64,000 nucleotides of DNA from Streptomyces deccanensis (GTDB lineage Bacteria; Actinomycetota; Actinomycetes; Streptomycetales; Streptomycetaceae), in NCBI RefSeq assembly GCF_022385335.1, contig NZ_CP092431.1:1860001-1924000 (forward strand), written 5' to 3'. Position numbers and translations under genes: made by a program. How positions within the stretch are numbered: position 1 is the stretch's first letter; each line of letters begins with the position of its first letter. Under the pieces are notes generated by a model. The model was given only the letters and a program-made list of their open reading frames with translations. It was not told where the DNA came from and made no database searches. Positions 31,132 through 43,528 of this stretch are shown here, in pieces.

Positions 31132-32234
31132 ACCGTCTTCCTCACATCGGCGCCGACCGCGTCGGCGAGGGTGGCGTAGGGGCTCGTGCGCAGGCAGGCC
31201 GCGAGGCCCTTGTGCAGGGCGCGCGACCAGAAGGGGCCCTCGTAGATGAAGGCGCTGTAGCCCTGGATCAGGGTGGCGCCCGCCAGGATGCGCTGCCAGG
31301 CGTCCTCGGCGTTCTCGATGCCGCCGACGCCCACCAGGGTGATCCGGTCGCCCACGCGCGCGTAGAGGCGGCGCAGGACGGCGAGGGAGCGGTCCTTGAC
31401 CGGGGCGCCGGAGAGACCGCCCGTCTCCTTCACGAGGGAGGGTTCGGACTTCAGACCGAGTCCGTCGCGCGCGATGGTGGTGTTCGTGGCGATGATCCCG
31501 TCCAGTCCCAGCTCCACGGCGAGGTCGGCGACGGCGTCGACGTCCTCGTCGGCGAGGTCGGGCGCGATCTTCACCAGCAGCGGCACGCGGCGGGTGCGGA
31601 CCGTGCGGTCGGCGGCCTCGCGGACGGCGGTCAGCAGTGGCCGCAGCGCCTCGGTGGCCTGGAGGTTGCGCAGGCCGGGCGTGTTGGGCGAGGAGACGTT
31701 GACGACGAGGTAGTCGGCGTACGGGGCGAGACGCTCGGTGGACTTCACGTAGTCCGCGGCGGCCTCGTCCTCGGGGACGACCTTGGTCTTGCCGATGTTG
31801 ACGCCGACGACGGTTTTGAAGACGGGCGTGCGGGAGGCCAGGCGGGCGGCGACGGCGAGCGAGCCCTCGTTGTTGAAGCCCATGCGGTTGATCAGGGCGC
31901 GGTCGGCGACCAGGCGGAACAGCCGCTGCTTGGGGTTGCCGGGCTGGCCCTCGCCCGTCACCGTGCCGATCTCGACGTGGTCGAAGCCGAGCATCGACAT
32001 CCCGTCGATCGCGATCGCGTTCTTGTCGAAGCCGGCGGCGAGTCCGAAGGGGCCGTGCATCCGCAGTCCGAAGGCCTCCGTGCGCAGTTCCTCGTAGCGG
32101 GGCGCGAGGGCCGCCGCCAGGAAGGTCCGCAGCACGGGGACACGGACGGCGAGGCGGATCCAGCGGAAGGCCAGGTGGTGGGCCTCCTCCGGGTCCATCC
32201 GCTTGAAGACCAGACGGAAGAAGAGCTTGTACAT
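31128..32234 (-). CDS. pyrD: Dihydroorotate dehydrogenase (quinone), class 2
   Basis: The 368-residue flavoenzyme oxidises dihydroorotate to orotate and passes electrons to membrane quinones. The N-terminal helices (about 1-45) are the quinone and membrane binding part of class 2 enzymes. [16 protein letters not shown] and [14 protein letters not shown], with the catalytic serine, are present. It starts 15 bases after a 16-bp hairpin that follows carB. Confidence 0.94.
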   Translation of the reverse strand: MYKLFFRLVFKRMDPEEAHHLAFRWIRLAVRVPVLRTFLAAALAPRYEELRTEAFGLRMHGPFGLAAGFDKNAIAIDGMSMLGFDHVEIGTVTGEGQPGNPKQRLFRLVADRALINRMGFNNEGSLAVAARLASRTPVFKTVVGVNIGKTKVVPEDEAAADYVKSTERLAPYADYLVVNVSSPNTPGLRNLQATEALRPLLTAVREAADRTVRTRRVPLLVKIAPDLADEDVDAVADLAVELGLDGIIATNTTIARDGLGLKSEPSLVKETGGLSGAPVKDRSLAVLRRLYARVGDRITLVGVGGIENAEDAWQRILAGATLIQGYSAFIYEGPFWSRALHKGLAACLRTSPYATLADAVGADVRKTV

Positions 32235-32248
32235 GGTGGTGTCCTCAT

Positions 32249-32284
32249 GAAGAGGGGGACACCGTTTCCGGTGTCCCCCTCTTC
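32249..32284 (-). terminator. Strong hairpin between carB and pyrD
   Basis: A 16-bp perfect stem (GAAGAGGGGGACACCG and its complement) with a TTTC/GAAA loop begins five bases after the carB stop and ends 15 bases before the pyrD start. It could be a partial terminator or a stability barrier inside the operon. Confidence 0.7.
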
Positions 32285-32289
32285 GGCTG

Positions 32290-35590
<3,301 letters not shown>

Positions 35591-35598
<8 letters not shown>

Positions 35599-36733
35599 GC
35601 TGGCCCTCCATCAGGGATACGAAGCGGTCGAACAGGTAGGCGGCGTCGTGCGGGCCCGCTGCCGCTTCGGGGTGGTACTGGACGCTGAACGCCGGCCGGT
35701 CGAGGAGCTGGAGCCCCTCCACCACGTCGTCGTTGAGGCAGACGTGGGAGACCTCGGCGCGGCCGTAGGGGGTGTCGGAGACCTCGTCGAGCGGGGCGTC
35801 GACGGCGAAGCCGTGGTTGTGCGCGGTGACCTCGACCTTGCCGGTCGTACGGTCCTGCACCGGCTGGTTGATGCCCCGGTGGCCGTACTTCAGCTTGTAG
35901 GTGCCGAAGCCGAGCGCGCGGCCGAGGATCTGGTTGCCGAAGCAGATACCGAAGAGCGGGGTGCCGCGCTCCAGGACCGCCCGCATGACGGAGACGGGGT
36001 GGTCGGCGGTGGCCGGGTCGCCGGGGCCGTTGGAGAAGAACACGCCGTCGGGGTTCACGGCGTAGACGTCCTCGGCGGTCGCCGTGGCGGGCAGGACGTG
36101 CACCTCGATGCCGCGTTCGGCCATCCGGTGCGGGGTCATGCCCTTGATGCCGAGGTCGACGGCGGCGACGGTGAACTTCTTCGTGCCGATGGCGGGGACG
36201 ACGTACGTCTCCTTGGTGGCGACCTCGGCGGAGAGGTTCGCGCCCTTCATCTCGGGGGCCTCGCGGACCTCGGTGAGCATGACGCCCTCGTCGGGCAGCG
36301 CGTTGCCGGAGAAGATGCCGACGCGCATGGCGCCGCGCTCCCGGAGGTGGCGGGTGAGGGCGCGGGTGTCGATGCCGGAGATGCCGACGACGCCCTGGGC
36401 GCGCAGCTCGTCGTCCAGGGAGCGTCGGGAGCGCCAGTTGGAGGGCACGCGCGCGGGGTCGCGGACGACGTATCCGGAGACCCAGATCTTCTTGGACTCG
36501 GGGTCCTCGTCGTTGACGCCGGTGTTGCCGACGTGCGGGGCGGTCATGACGACGACCTGGCGGTGGTACGACGGGTCGGTGAGGGTCTCCTGGTAGCCGG
36601 TCATCCCGGTGGAGAACACGGCCTCGCCGAAGGTCACCCCCACGGCCCCGTAGGCACGGCCGCGGAAGATCCGGCCGTCCTCCAGGACGAGTACGGCGGG
36701 AACCCTGGTGGCTCCCCGGGTGGAGGTCGTCAT
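35591..36733 (-). CDS. carA: Carbamoyl-phosphate synthase small subunit
   Basis: The 380-residue glutamine amidotransferase supplies ammonia to CarB. The class I triad is visible: the cysteine in [13 protein letters not shown] and the histidine and glutamate in SVQYHPEA. The ATG at 36733 overlaps the stop of the upstream membrane-protein gene as ATGA, which fixes the start. Its length is normal. Confidence 0.95.
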
Positions 36734-37296
36734 CGTGCGCCTTCCGTTTCCGTCTTGTTGATCATCTGGTTCAGGGTCTCGACCCACTCGTTGTGCTCGG
36801 CCGCGCGGTCGGAGCGGAACCCGGAGTCGAGCGGCTTGCCGCCGTGCTCCCAGGTGACGATCAGCAGGCCGCCCTCGGTGAGCACCTTGCCGGCGATGCC
36901 CTTGTCGAGCCGGGCTTCGCGCAGGGCCTCGGCCGGGACGAAGAAGTCCGTCGCTCCGGGGCGTACGACGTCCAGGCCCGCGTCCGTCAGGGTCAGCTCG
37001 ACCCGGCTGCGGGTGCCCAGGCCGTGCGCCACGATGCGGTCGAGCCACTGCCCGGCGGTGGTGGAGCCGTGGTAGCGGCCGCTCATGTTCAGTCTGGCCT
37101 CGCCCGGCTCGTCCGGCGCGGTGGGCAGCTCGGGCAGATCGCCCTGGAGCGTCCCGCGCCACTTCCAGCCCTCGCGCATCAGCCAGTAGACGAGCGCGAC
37201 GAACAGGGCGAGTCCGACGACCCAGCCGATGCGCGCGGCCCAGTCGGTGACCTCGGCCGATTCCTTCTCGGCGGCCAGCAGAATTACAGGTGTCAC
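36730..37296 (-). CDS. Membrane-anchored protein embedded in the pyr operon
   Basis: The 188-residue protein has one membrane helix ([18 protein letters not shown], about residues 23-40), and the rest is a soluble domain that resembles a bacterial PH-like fold. It overlaps pyrC at its start (GTGA) and carA at its end (ATGA), so it is translated with the pathway enzymes. GTG 37296 is supported by GGGAAG upstream. Streptomyces and related genera keep this gene at this position. No catalytic motif is seen. It might tether pyr enzymes near the membrane, where PyrD works; that is speculation. Confidence 0.82.
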   Translation of the reverse strand: MTPVILLAAEKESAEVTDWAARIGWVVGLALFVALVYWLMREGWKWRGTLQGDLPELPTAPDEPGEARLNMSGRYHGSTTAGQWLDRIVAHGLGTRSRVELTLTDAGLDVVRPGATDFFVPAEALREARLDKGIAGKVLTEGGLLIVTWEHGGKPLDSGFRSDRAAEHNEWVETLNQMINKTETEGAR

Positions 37297-38579
37297 GTGA
37301 GCTTCCCGTCGACGAGCGTGGCCTTGCCCCGCAGCCACGTGTGCGTGACACGGCCCGGCAGCTCGCGGCCCTCGTAGGGGGTGTTGCGGCTGCGCGAGGC
37401 GAAGCCCGCGGGATCCACCGACCCACGGTATGCCGTGTCGACGAGGGTGAGGTTGGCGGGCTCACCTGCCGAGACGGGACGTCCATGACCGGACGCCTGT
37501 CCGATCTTCGCGGGCTTGACCGACATGCGGTCCGCGACACCCGCCCAGTCGAGCAGACCGGTGCTGACCATCGTCTCCTGGACCACCGACAGCGCGGTCT
37601 CCAGGCCGACCATGCCCATGGCGGCGGCGGCCCACTCGCAGTCCTTGTCCTCGTGCGGGTGCGGGGCGTGGTCGGTGGCGACGATGTCGATGGTGCCGTC
37701 GGCGAGCGCCTCGCGCAGGGCCAGCACGTCGCGCTCGGTGCGCAGCGGCGGGTTGACCTTGTAGACCGGGTTGTAGGAGCGCACCAGCTCGTCGGTGAGG
37801 AGGAGGTGGTGCGGGGTGACCTCGGCGGTGACGTCGATGCCGCGGGACTTGGCCCAGCGGACGATCTCCACCGAGCCCGCGGTCGAGAGGTGGCAGATGT
37901 GGACGCGGGAGCCGACGTGCTCGGCGAGCAGGACGTCCCGGGCGATGATCGATTCTTCGGCCACCGCCGGCCAGCCGCCGAGGCCCAGCTCGGCGGAGAC
38001 GATGCCCTCGTTCATCTGGGCGCCCTCGGTGAGGCGGGGCTCCTGCGCGTGCTGGGCGACGACGCCGCCGAAGGCCTTGACGTACTCCAGGGCCCGGCGC
38101 ATGATCACCGCGTCGTCGACGCACTTGCCGTCGTCGGAGAAGACGGTGACGCCGGCGGCCGACTCGTGCATGGCGCCCAGCTCGGCGAGCTTCTTGCCCT
38201 CCAGGCCGACGGTGACGGCACCGATGGGCTGCACGTCGCAGTAGCCGTGCTCCTGGCCGAGCCGGTAGACCTGCTCGACCACACCGGCGGTGTCGGCGAC
38301 CGGGAAGGTGTTGGCCATGGCGAAGACGGCCGTGTAGCCGCCGGAGGCCGCCGCGCGCGTGCCGGTCAGCACGGTCTCGGAGTCCTCACGGCCGGGCTCG
38401 CGGAGGTGGGTGTGCAGGTCGACGAGGCCCGGCAGCAGTACCTTGCCCTCGGCCTCGACGACCACCGCGCCCTCGTCCGACAGTCCGGTGCCCACCTCGG
38501 CGATGATCTCGCCGTCGATCAGCACGTCCTGCGGCTCGCCGCCCAGCACCTTCGCACCACGGATCAGGATCTTGCTCAT
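37293..38579 (-). CDS. pyrC: Dihydroorotase
   Basis: The 428-residue amidohydrolase closes carbamoyl aspartate to dihydroorotate. The zinc site starts with [12 protein letters not shown], followed by [14 protein letters not shown], histidines in [11 protein letters not shown], and ATDHAPH near residue 305. This is the class I type. ATG 38579 follows pyrB by four bases. Confidence 0.95.
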   Translation of the reverse strand: MSKILIRGAKVLGGEPQDVLIDGEIIAEVGTGLSDEGAVVVEAEGKVLLPGLVDLHTHLREPGREDSETVLTGTRAAASGGYTAVFAMANTFPVADTAGVVEQVYRLGQEHGYCDVQPIGAVTVGLEGKKLAELGAMHESAAGVTVFSDDGKCVDDAVIMRRALEYVKAFGGVVAQHAQEPRLTEGAQMNEGIVSAELGLGGWPAVAEESIIARDVLLAEHVGSRVHICHLSTAGSVEIVRWAKSRGIDVTAEVTPHHLLLTDELVRSYNPVYKVNPPLRTERDVLALREALADGTIDIVATDHAPHPHEDKDCEWAAAAMGMVGLETALSVVQETMVSTGLLDWAGVADRMSVKPAKIGQASGHGRPVSAGEPANLTLVDTAYRGSVDPAGFASRSRNTPYEGRELPGRVTHTWLRGKATLVDGKLT

Positions 38580-38583
38580 GGAC

Positions 38584-39564
38584 TTACTTCTCCTCGGTGG
38601 TGCGGGTGTGGGTGACGGCGGGCTCGTTGCCGCCCAGCAGCAGGTACAGCACGGCCATCCGGATGGAGACACCGTTGGCGACCTGCTCGACGACGGTGCA
38701 GCGGTCGGAGTCGGCGACCTCGGCGGTGATCTCCATGCCCCGGACCATCGGGCCGGGGTGCATCACGATGGCGTGCTCGGGCATCCGCGCCATCCGGTCG
38801 CCGTCGAGGCCGTAGCGCCGCGAGTACTCGCGCTCGGTCGGGAAGAACGCGGCGTTCATCCGCTCCCGCTGCACACGCAGCATCATCACCGCGTCGGATT
38901 TGGCGAGCGTGCTGTCGAGGTCGTAGCTCACCTCGCAGGGCCAGGTCTCGACGCCGACCGGGACCAGGGTGGGCGGGGCGACGAGGGTGACCTCGGCGCC
39001 GAGGGTGTGCAGCAGGTCGACGTTGGAGCGGGCGACGCGGCTGTGCAGGACGTCGCCGACGAGCGTGATCCGCTTGCCGGACAGGTCCTGGCCGAGTCCG
39101 GCGTCCCGGCCGACGAGACGGCGCCGCATGGTGAAGGCGTCCAGCAGGGCCTGGGTGGGGTGCTGGTGGGTACCGTCGCCCGCGTTGATCACGGCGGCGT
39201 CGATCCAGCCGGAGGTCGCCAGCCGGTACGGGGCCCCCGAGGCGCCGTGCCGGATGACGACGGCGTCGACGCCCATCGCCTCCAGCGTCTGGGCGGTGTC
39301 CTTGAGGGACTCGCCCTTGGACACGCTCGATCCCTTGGCGGTGAAGTTGATGACGTCCGCCGAGAGGCGCTTCTCGGCGGCCTCGAAGGAGATCCGGGTG
39401 CGGGTGGAGTCCTCGAAGAAGAGGTTGACGATCGTGCGGCCGCGCAGGGTCGGCAGTTTCTTGATCGGCCGGTCGGCGACCCGGGCCATCTCCTCGGCGG
39501 TGTCGAGGATCAGGACGGCGTCGTCACGGGTGAGGTCGGCGGCCGAGATGAGATGACGCTGCAT
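38584..39564 (-). CDS. pyrB: Aspartate carbamoyltransferase catalytic subunit
   Basis: The 326-residue enzyme joins carbamoyl phosphate and aspartate. The carbamoyl-phosphate motif [13 protein letters not shown] (about 50-62), the 80s loop [14 protein letters not shown] and HPTQALLD are present. No regulatory pyrI gene follows; pyrC does. A GGAG site stands eight bases before ATG 39564. It is separated from pyrR by 91 bases. Confidence 0.95.
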   Translation of the reverse strand: MQRHLISAADLTRDDAVLILDTAEEMARVADRPIKKLPTLRGRTIVNLFFEDSTRTRISFEAAEKRLSADVINFTAKGSSVSKGESLKDTAQTLEAMGVDAVVIRHGASGAPYRLATSGWIDAAVINAGDGTHQHPTQALLDAFTMRRRLVGRDAGLGQDLSGKRITLVGDVLHSRVARSNVDLLHTLGAEVTLVAPPTLVPVGVETWPCEVSYDLDSTLAKSDAVMMLRVQRERMNAAFFPTEREYSRRYGLDGDRMARMPEHAIVMHPGPMVRGMEITAEVADSDRCTVVEQVANGVSIRMAVLYLLLGGNEPAVTHTRTTEEK

Positions 39565-39655
39565 CTGTCAGGCTCCGTAAAGCAGTTCGGGAGATTACGG
39601 GCAGTCAGGGGCATCGCGGGGGGACGTACGGCACGGGGCCGCACGCGCGCGCGTG

Positions 39656-40252
39656 CTACTGCTGGGCGGTCCGCTTCGCACCGAGCAGGACGGTGTCCCG
39701 ACCGTCTTCCTCGGCGAGCTGGACCTTGACCGTCTCCCGCAGCGACGTGGGGAGGTTCTTGCCGACGTAGTCGGCGCGGATGGGCAGTTCGCGGTGGCCC
39801 CGGTCGACGAGGACCGCGAGCTGGACGGCGCGCGGGCGGCCGATGTCGTTCAGCGCGTCGAGCGCCGCGCGGATCGTGCGGCCGGAGAAGAGCACGTCGT
39901 CGACGAGGACGACCAGGCGGCCGTCGATGCCGTCACCGGGGATCTCGGTGCGGGCCAGCGCACGCGGCGGGTGCATGCGCAGGTCGTCGCGGTACATGGT
40001 GATGTCGAGCGAGCCGACCGGGATCTTGCGGTCGGTGATCTCCGCGAGCTTGGCGGCGAGCCGCTGGGCGAGGAAGACGCCCCGGGTCGGAATGCCGAGG
40101 AGCACCACGTCGTCGGCGCCCTTGGCGCGTTCGACGATCTCGTGGGCGATGCGGGTCAGTACGCGCGCGATGTCGGGGCCTTCGAGAACGGGCCTCGCAT
40201 CGGACGACTGCGCGTCCTGGGGAAGATTCTGCTGCGGGTCGTGCGTGTCCAT
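39656..40252 (-). CDS. pyrR: PyrR bifunctional regulator / uracil phosphoribosyltransferase
   Basis: The 198-residue protein has the PRPP-binding motif [22 protein letters not shown] (about 116-137), and [20 protein letters not shown], as in PyrR. PyrR binds pyr mRNA when UMP is high and also has weak uracil phosphoribosyltransferase activity. It is the first gene of the operon, and its ribosome site lies inside a candidate PyrR-binding hairpin. Its stop codon overlaps the alternating palindrome GCACGCGCGCGCGTGC (39641-39656). Confidence 0.94.
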   Translation of the reverse strand: MDTHDPQQNLPQDAQSSDARPVLEGPDIARVLTRIAHEIVERAKGADDVVLLGIPTRGVFLAQRLAAKLAEITDRKIPVGSLDITMYRDDLRMHPPRALARTEIPGDGIDGRLVVLVDDVLFSGRTIRAALDALNDIGRPRAVQLAVLVDRGHRELPIRADYVGKNLPTSLRETVKVQLAEEDGRDTVLLGAKRTAQQ

Positions 40253-40262
40253 ACGAAACGGA

Positions 40263-40300
40263 CCTCCTTCTCCGCCTCACGGGACGGACCTTAAAGGACG
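40263..40300 (-). promoter_or_regulatory. PyrR-binding RNA element covering the pyrR ribosome site
   Basis: In the minus-strand transcript CCGTC-CCGTGA-GGCGG forms an upper stem-loop, and TCCTT upstream pairs with AAGGA downstream. The loop and flank (CGTGAGGCGGAGAAGG) fit the conserved PyrR site, which has the form AGAGAGGCUNANAAGG. The sequestered AAGGAGG is the pyrR Shine-Dalgarno, so control is likely at translation, as reported for mycobacteria. Confidence 0.75.
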
Positions 40301-40406
40301 TCGGATTTGCGCCGTCAACGTTAGCAGGCCCCCGCAACGCCCCTGATCACCCCCCTGGCCCAAGGGAACGCGGTTACCACGGAAGAGTCGGTCCGGACCA
40401 TTCGGC

Positions 40407-40450
40407 TTGACGGGGCAGAGTCACGCTGCGTAACCTCACAGTGAGTCACC
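40407..40450 (+). promoter_or_regulatory. bldD promoter with BldD autoregulatory box
   Basis: TTGACG (40407-40412) and TAACCT (40431-40436) are spaced by 18 bases. TCACGCTGCGTAA (40421-40433) fits the BldD box TNACNCNGNGTNA exactly and overlaps the -10. A second set of half sites, AGTGA-G-TCACC (40440-40450), follows. BldD autorepression is established in Streptomyces. Confidence 0.8.
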
Positions 40451-40471
40451 AGCCTTCGTCCGGGGAGCTAT

Positions 40472-40972
40472 ATGTCCAGCGAATACGCCAAACAGCTCGG
40501 GGCCAAGCTCCGGGCCATCCGCACCCAGCAGGGCCTTTCCCTCCACGGTGTCGAGGAGAAGTCCCAGGGACGCTGGAAGGCGGTCGTGGTCGGTTCGTAC
40601 GAGCGCGGAGACCGCGCCGTCACCGTGCAGCGCCTCGCGGAGCTGGCGGACTTCTACGGGGTCCCTGTGCAGGAGCTGCTTCCTGGTACGACCCCTGGTG
40701 GCGCCGCCGAGCCGCCGCCGAAGCTGGTCCTCGACCTGGAGCGCCTGGCCCATGTGCCGGCCGAGAAGGCGGGCCCGCTGCAGCGTTACGCGGCGACGAT
40801 CCAGTCCCAGCGCGGTGACTACAACGGCAAGGTGCTCTCGATCCGCCAGGACGACCTGCGCACACTCGCCGTCATCTACGACCAGTCCCCCTCGGTCCTC
40901 ACCGAGCAGCTGATCAGCTGGGGCGTCCTCGACGCGGACGCGCGCCGCGCGGTCTCCCACGAGGACAACTGA
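40472..40972 (+). CDS. bldD: BldD, c-di-GMP-dependent master repressor of development
   Basis: The 166-residue protein has an N-terminal XRE-type helix-turn-helix (about 6-66) and a C-terminal domain with the c-di-GMP motif: R114 and D116 (RGD), then R125 and D128 (RQDD). All four published ligand residues are kept. BldD dimerises around tetrameric c-di-GMP and represses sporulation genes during vegetative growth. ATG 40472 has GGGGAG four bases upstream. It is divergent from pyrR and followed by a T-tract terminator. Confidence 0.96.
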   Translation: MSSEYAKQLGAKLRAIRTQQGLSLHGVEEKSQGRWKAVVVGSYERGDRAVTVQRLAELADFYGVPVQELLPGTTPGGAAEPPPKLVLDLERLAHVPAEKAGPLQRYAATIQSQRGDYNGKVLSIRQDDLRTLAVIYDQSPSVLTEQLISWGVLDADARRAVSHEDN

Positions 40973-41001
40973 CACCTCGGGCAACACCCAGCAGAAACGT
41001 G

Positions 41002-41050
41002 CCGCCGGGGCGGCTCGAACCGATTGGTTCGGGCCACCCCGGCGGTTTTT
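41002..41050 (+). terminator. Intrinsic terminator of bldD
   Basis: CCGCCGGGG (41002-41010) pairs with CCCCGGCGG (41037-41045), with an inner CGAACC/GGTTCG stem, and is followed by TTTTT. It is one of few hairpins here with a clear T tract on the transcribed strand. Confidence 0.88.
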
Positions 41051-41087
41051 CTGCTTGTCGTACGGCGCGTGAACACCAGGAGCGGGA

Positions 41088-41128
41088 CCGCGCCCCGACA
41101 GGGGCGCGGGGAACTGCGCGACCAGCCA
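41088..41128. repeat. Intergenic GC-rich repeat, copy F
   Basis: CCGCGCCCC-GACA-GGGGCGCGG (41088-41109) has a 9-bp perfect stem followed by GGAACTGCGCGACCAGCCAC, almost identical to copy A. It lies between convergent bldD and nusB, downstream of nusB. Confidence 0.65.
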
Positions 41129-41187
41129 CGAATCACCCGCGGCCGACTCCGCACAGCACCCCGACGGCGCTCCCCCGTTCTCCCTGC

Positions 41188-41622
41188 CTACTCGGCTTCC
41201 CGGCGAAGCGAAGGCTTGAGGTCCTTCAGCCGGCCGAGCAGCCCGTTCACGAACGAGGGCGAGTCGTCCGTGGAGAACTCCTTCGCCAGCTGCACCATCT
41301 CGTCCAGCACCACCGCGTCCGGAGTGGCGTCGACCCAGATCAGCTCGTACGCGCCGAGCCGCAGGATGTTGCGGTCCACCACCGGCATCCGGTCGAGCGT
41401 CCACCCCACCGAGTACTGGGCGATCAGCTCGTCGATCCGCTTGGCGCGCTCGGCGTACCCCTCGACCAGCTCCATGGTGTATTCGCTGACCGGGGGCTGA
41501 CGGGTGTCGCTGTGGGCGTGCCGGATCCAGTCCGCGAGGACGGTCAGGACGTCGACCCCGCGCTGGTCGCCCTCGAAGAGGATCTGGAAGGCGCGCTTGC
41601 GGGCCGTGTTACGGGCAGCCAC
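41188..41622 (-). CDS. nusB: Transcription antitermination factor NusB
   Basis: The 144-residue all-helical RNA-binding protein has ARNTARKRAFQILFEGD at the start and the C-terminal DRNILRLGAYELIWVDATPDAVVLDE. With NusE (S10) it binds boxA in rRNA leader transcripts. GTG 41622 starts two bases after the efp stop. It is last in the order pepP-like, efp, nusB. Confidence 0.92.
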   Translation of the reverse strand: MAARNTARKRAFQILFEGDQRGVDVLTVLADWIRHAHSDTRQPPVSEYTMELVEGYAERAKRIDELIAQYSVGWTLDRMPVVDRNILRLGAYELIWVDATPDAVVLDEMVQLAKEFSTDDSPSFVNGLLGRLKDLKPSLRREAE

Positions 41623-41624
41623 GG

Positions 41625-42191
41625 TTAGCTGTTCACCCGGCCGAGGTAGTCGCTGGTGCGGGTGTCGACCTTGATCTTCTCGCCCGTGGTGATGAAGAGC
41701 GGCACCTGGATCTGGTGGCCGGTCTCCAGGGTGGCGGGCTTGGTGCCACCGGTGGAGCGGTCGCCCTGGACGCCCGGCTCGGTCTCCTGGATGACGAGCT
41801 CGACGGCGGCCGGCAGCTCGACGAAGAGCACCTCGCCCTCGTGCTGCGCGACGGTGGCGGTGAAGCCCTCGATCAGGAAGTTGGCGGCGTCGCCGACGGC
41901 CTTGCGGTCGACCATGAGCTGGTCGTAGGTCTCCATGTCCATGAAGACGAAGTACTCGCCGTCCATGTAGGAGAACTGCATGTCGCGCTTGTCGACAGTG
42001 GCCGTCTCGACCTTGACGCCGGCGTTGAACGTCTTGTCGACGACCTTGCCGGAGAGCACGTTCTTGAGCTTGGTGCGCACGAAGGCCGGGCCCTTGCCGG
42101 GCTTGACGTGCTGGAACTCGACGACGGACCAGAGCTGGCCGCCTTCGAGCTTGAGCACCAGGCCGTTCTTGAGGTCGTTCGTGGAAGCCAC
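41625..42191 (-). CDS. efp: Elongation factor P
   Basis: The 188-residue, three-domain protein rescues ribosomes stalled at polyproline. It begins [18 protein letters not shown]. The loop at the tip of domain I reads [19 protein letters not shown], with the lysine in PGKGPA at the position that other bacteria modify. High-GC genomes with many proline-rich proteins, such as the neighbouring P-loop protein, would need it. Confidence 0.95.
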   Translation of the reverse strand: MASTNDLKNGLVLKLEGGQLWSVVEFQHVKPGKGPAFVRTKLKNVLSGKVVDKTFNAGVKVETATVDKRDMQFSYMDGEYFVFMDMETYDQLMVDRKAVGDAANFLIEGFTATVAQHEGEVLFVELPAAVELVIQETEPGVQGDRSTGGTKPATLETGHQIQVPLFITTGEKIKVDTRTSDYLGRVNS

Positions 42192-42250
42192 GGTTGCGGA
42201 ATCTCCTGGACTGACGTGGACGACCCCGGGCCACGCGCCCAGCCGATGAG

Positions 42251-43357
42251 CTAGAGCGCGAGCAGCTCCTTGGTCGTGATGGTGAGTAGCTCGGGTCCGC
42301 CGTCCGCCTCGGGGCGTACGACGAGCGTGTCATCGATCCGGACGCCGCCCCTGCCCGGGAGGTGGACCCCCGGTTCGACGGTGACCGGCACGCAAGCGTC
42401 CAGTTTACCCATGGCCGCGGGGGCCAACTGCGGGTCCTCGTCGATTTCGAGTCCGACCCCGTGCCCCATCAGCACCGGGAGGCCCTCACCGTGCCCCGCG
42501 GAGTCCAGGACCTGGCGGGCCGCGCGGTCCACGGCGCGGTAGGCCGCACCGGGTACGAGGGACTCCCGTCCGGCCCGCTGGGCTGCGAAGACCAGGTCGT
42601 ACAGCTCGATCTGCCAGTCGGCGGGCGAGGTCCCGATCACGAACGTACGGCCGACCTCACAGCGGTAGCCGCGATAGGTCGCGCCGAGACAGACGGAGAG
42701 GAAGTCGCCCTCCTCGACCCGGCGATCGGTGGGGACGTGACCGGGGCGGCCGGAGTTCGGGCCGGTGCCCACGGAGGTCGCGAAGGCGGGTCCGTCCGCG
42801 CCGTGGTCGACGAGGCGGCGCTCGAGTTCCAGGGCCAGATGGCGCTCGGTACGGCCGACGAGGATCGATTCGAGGAGTTCGCCCAGGGCCTGGTCGGCGA
42901 TCTCCGCGCCGATCCGCAGACAGGAGATCTCCTCCTCGTCCTTGACCACCCTGAGCTGCTCGACCGCGCCGCCGAGGTCGGCCAGCCGCAGCCGGGGCGC
43001 GACCGAGCGGATCGCCCGGTGACGGGCCACGGTGAGGTGGTGTTCCTCCACGGCGAGCGACTCCGCTCCCAGAGCCGTGGCGAGGTCGGAGGCGGCGACC
43101 GCCGGGTCCCCGCCGGGGCTCGGCAGCACGTGGACGCGTACGGCGTCGTCGGGACGGCCCTCGCCGATCTCACCGCTCGGCGGGGCACCACAGACGAGAA
43201 TGTCCTCGCCCCGGCCCAGCAGCAGGACGGCTCCCGCGGGCGCCGCGCCCGCGAGGTAGCGGACGTTGGCCGGACGGGTCACGAGGGCGGTGGTGCTCCC
43301 GTTGGAGTGGCAGCGTTCTCTCAGCCGGGCACGGCGGGCCGTGTAGACCTCAGACAT
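42251..43357 (-). CDS. M24-family peptidase-like protein with altered metal ligands
   Basis: The 368-residue protein has the creatinase N-terminal domain (about 5-130) and the pita-bread catalytic domain (about 140-368) of Xaa-Pro aminopeptidases. The metal pentad is not standard. Compared with E. coli aminopeptidase P (Asp, Asp, His, Glu, Glu), the positions read C223 ([10 protein letters not shown]), E234 (RCEVGRT), H299 (MGHGVGLE), E328 (TVEPG) and D342 (VRIDD). It may have changed metal use or substrate, or be inactive. ATG 43357 gives the usual length. It is upstream of efp, as in many bacteria. Confidence 0.8.
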   Translation of the reverse strand: MSEVYTARRARLRERCHSNGSTTALVTRPANVRYLAGAAPAGAVLLLGRGEDILVCGAPPSGEIGEGRPDDAVRVHVLPSPGGDPAVAASDLATALGAESLAVEEHHLTVARHRAIRSVAPRLRLADLGGAVEQLRVVKDEEEISCLRIGAEIADQALGELLESILVGRTERHLALELERRLVDHGADGPAFATSVGTGPNSGRPGHVPTDRRVEEGDFLSVCLGATYRGYRCEVGRTFVIGTSPADWQIELYDLVFAAQRAGRESLVPGAAYRAVDRAARQVLDSAGHGEGLPVLMGHGVGLEIDEDPQLAPAAMGKLDACVPVTVEPGVHLPGRGGVRIDDTLVVRPEADGGPELLTITTKELLAL

Positions 43358-43469
43358 GAGCCGAGCGTATGAGCTCCGCTGGTTAACCGCCGGTCGAGTG
43401 CGGCCGAGTGGGGGCACTGCGCGGAGTGAGGGGGTGCGATGAGGGGTTGTGTGCCGTCCGCGAGCCGGT

Positions 43470-43511
43470 GGGGGCTGGTCGCGCAGTTCCCCGCGCCCCT
43501 TCAGGGCGCGG
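43470..43511. repeat. Intergenic GC-rich repeat, copy G
   Basis: The element is in the opposite orientation to copy F: GGTCGCGCAGTTCCCCGCG followed by the hairpin CCGCGCCC-CTTCA-GGGCGCGG (43491-43511). It begins 18 bases after the stop of the P-loop protein gene on its transcript and may act as its terminator. Confidence 0.6.
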
Positions 43512-43528
43512 GCTTCAGCGCGCCGGGG

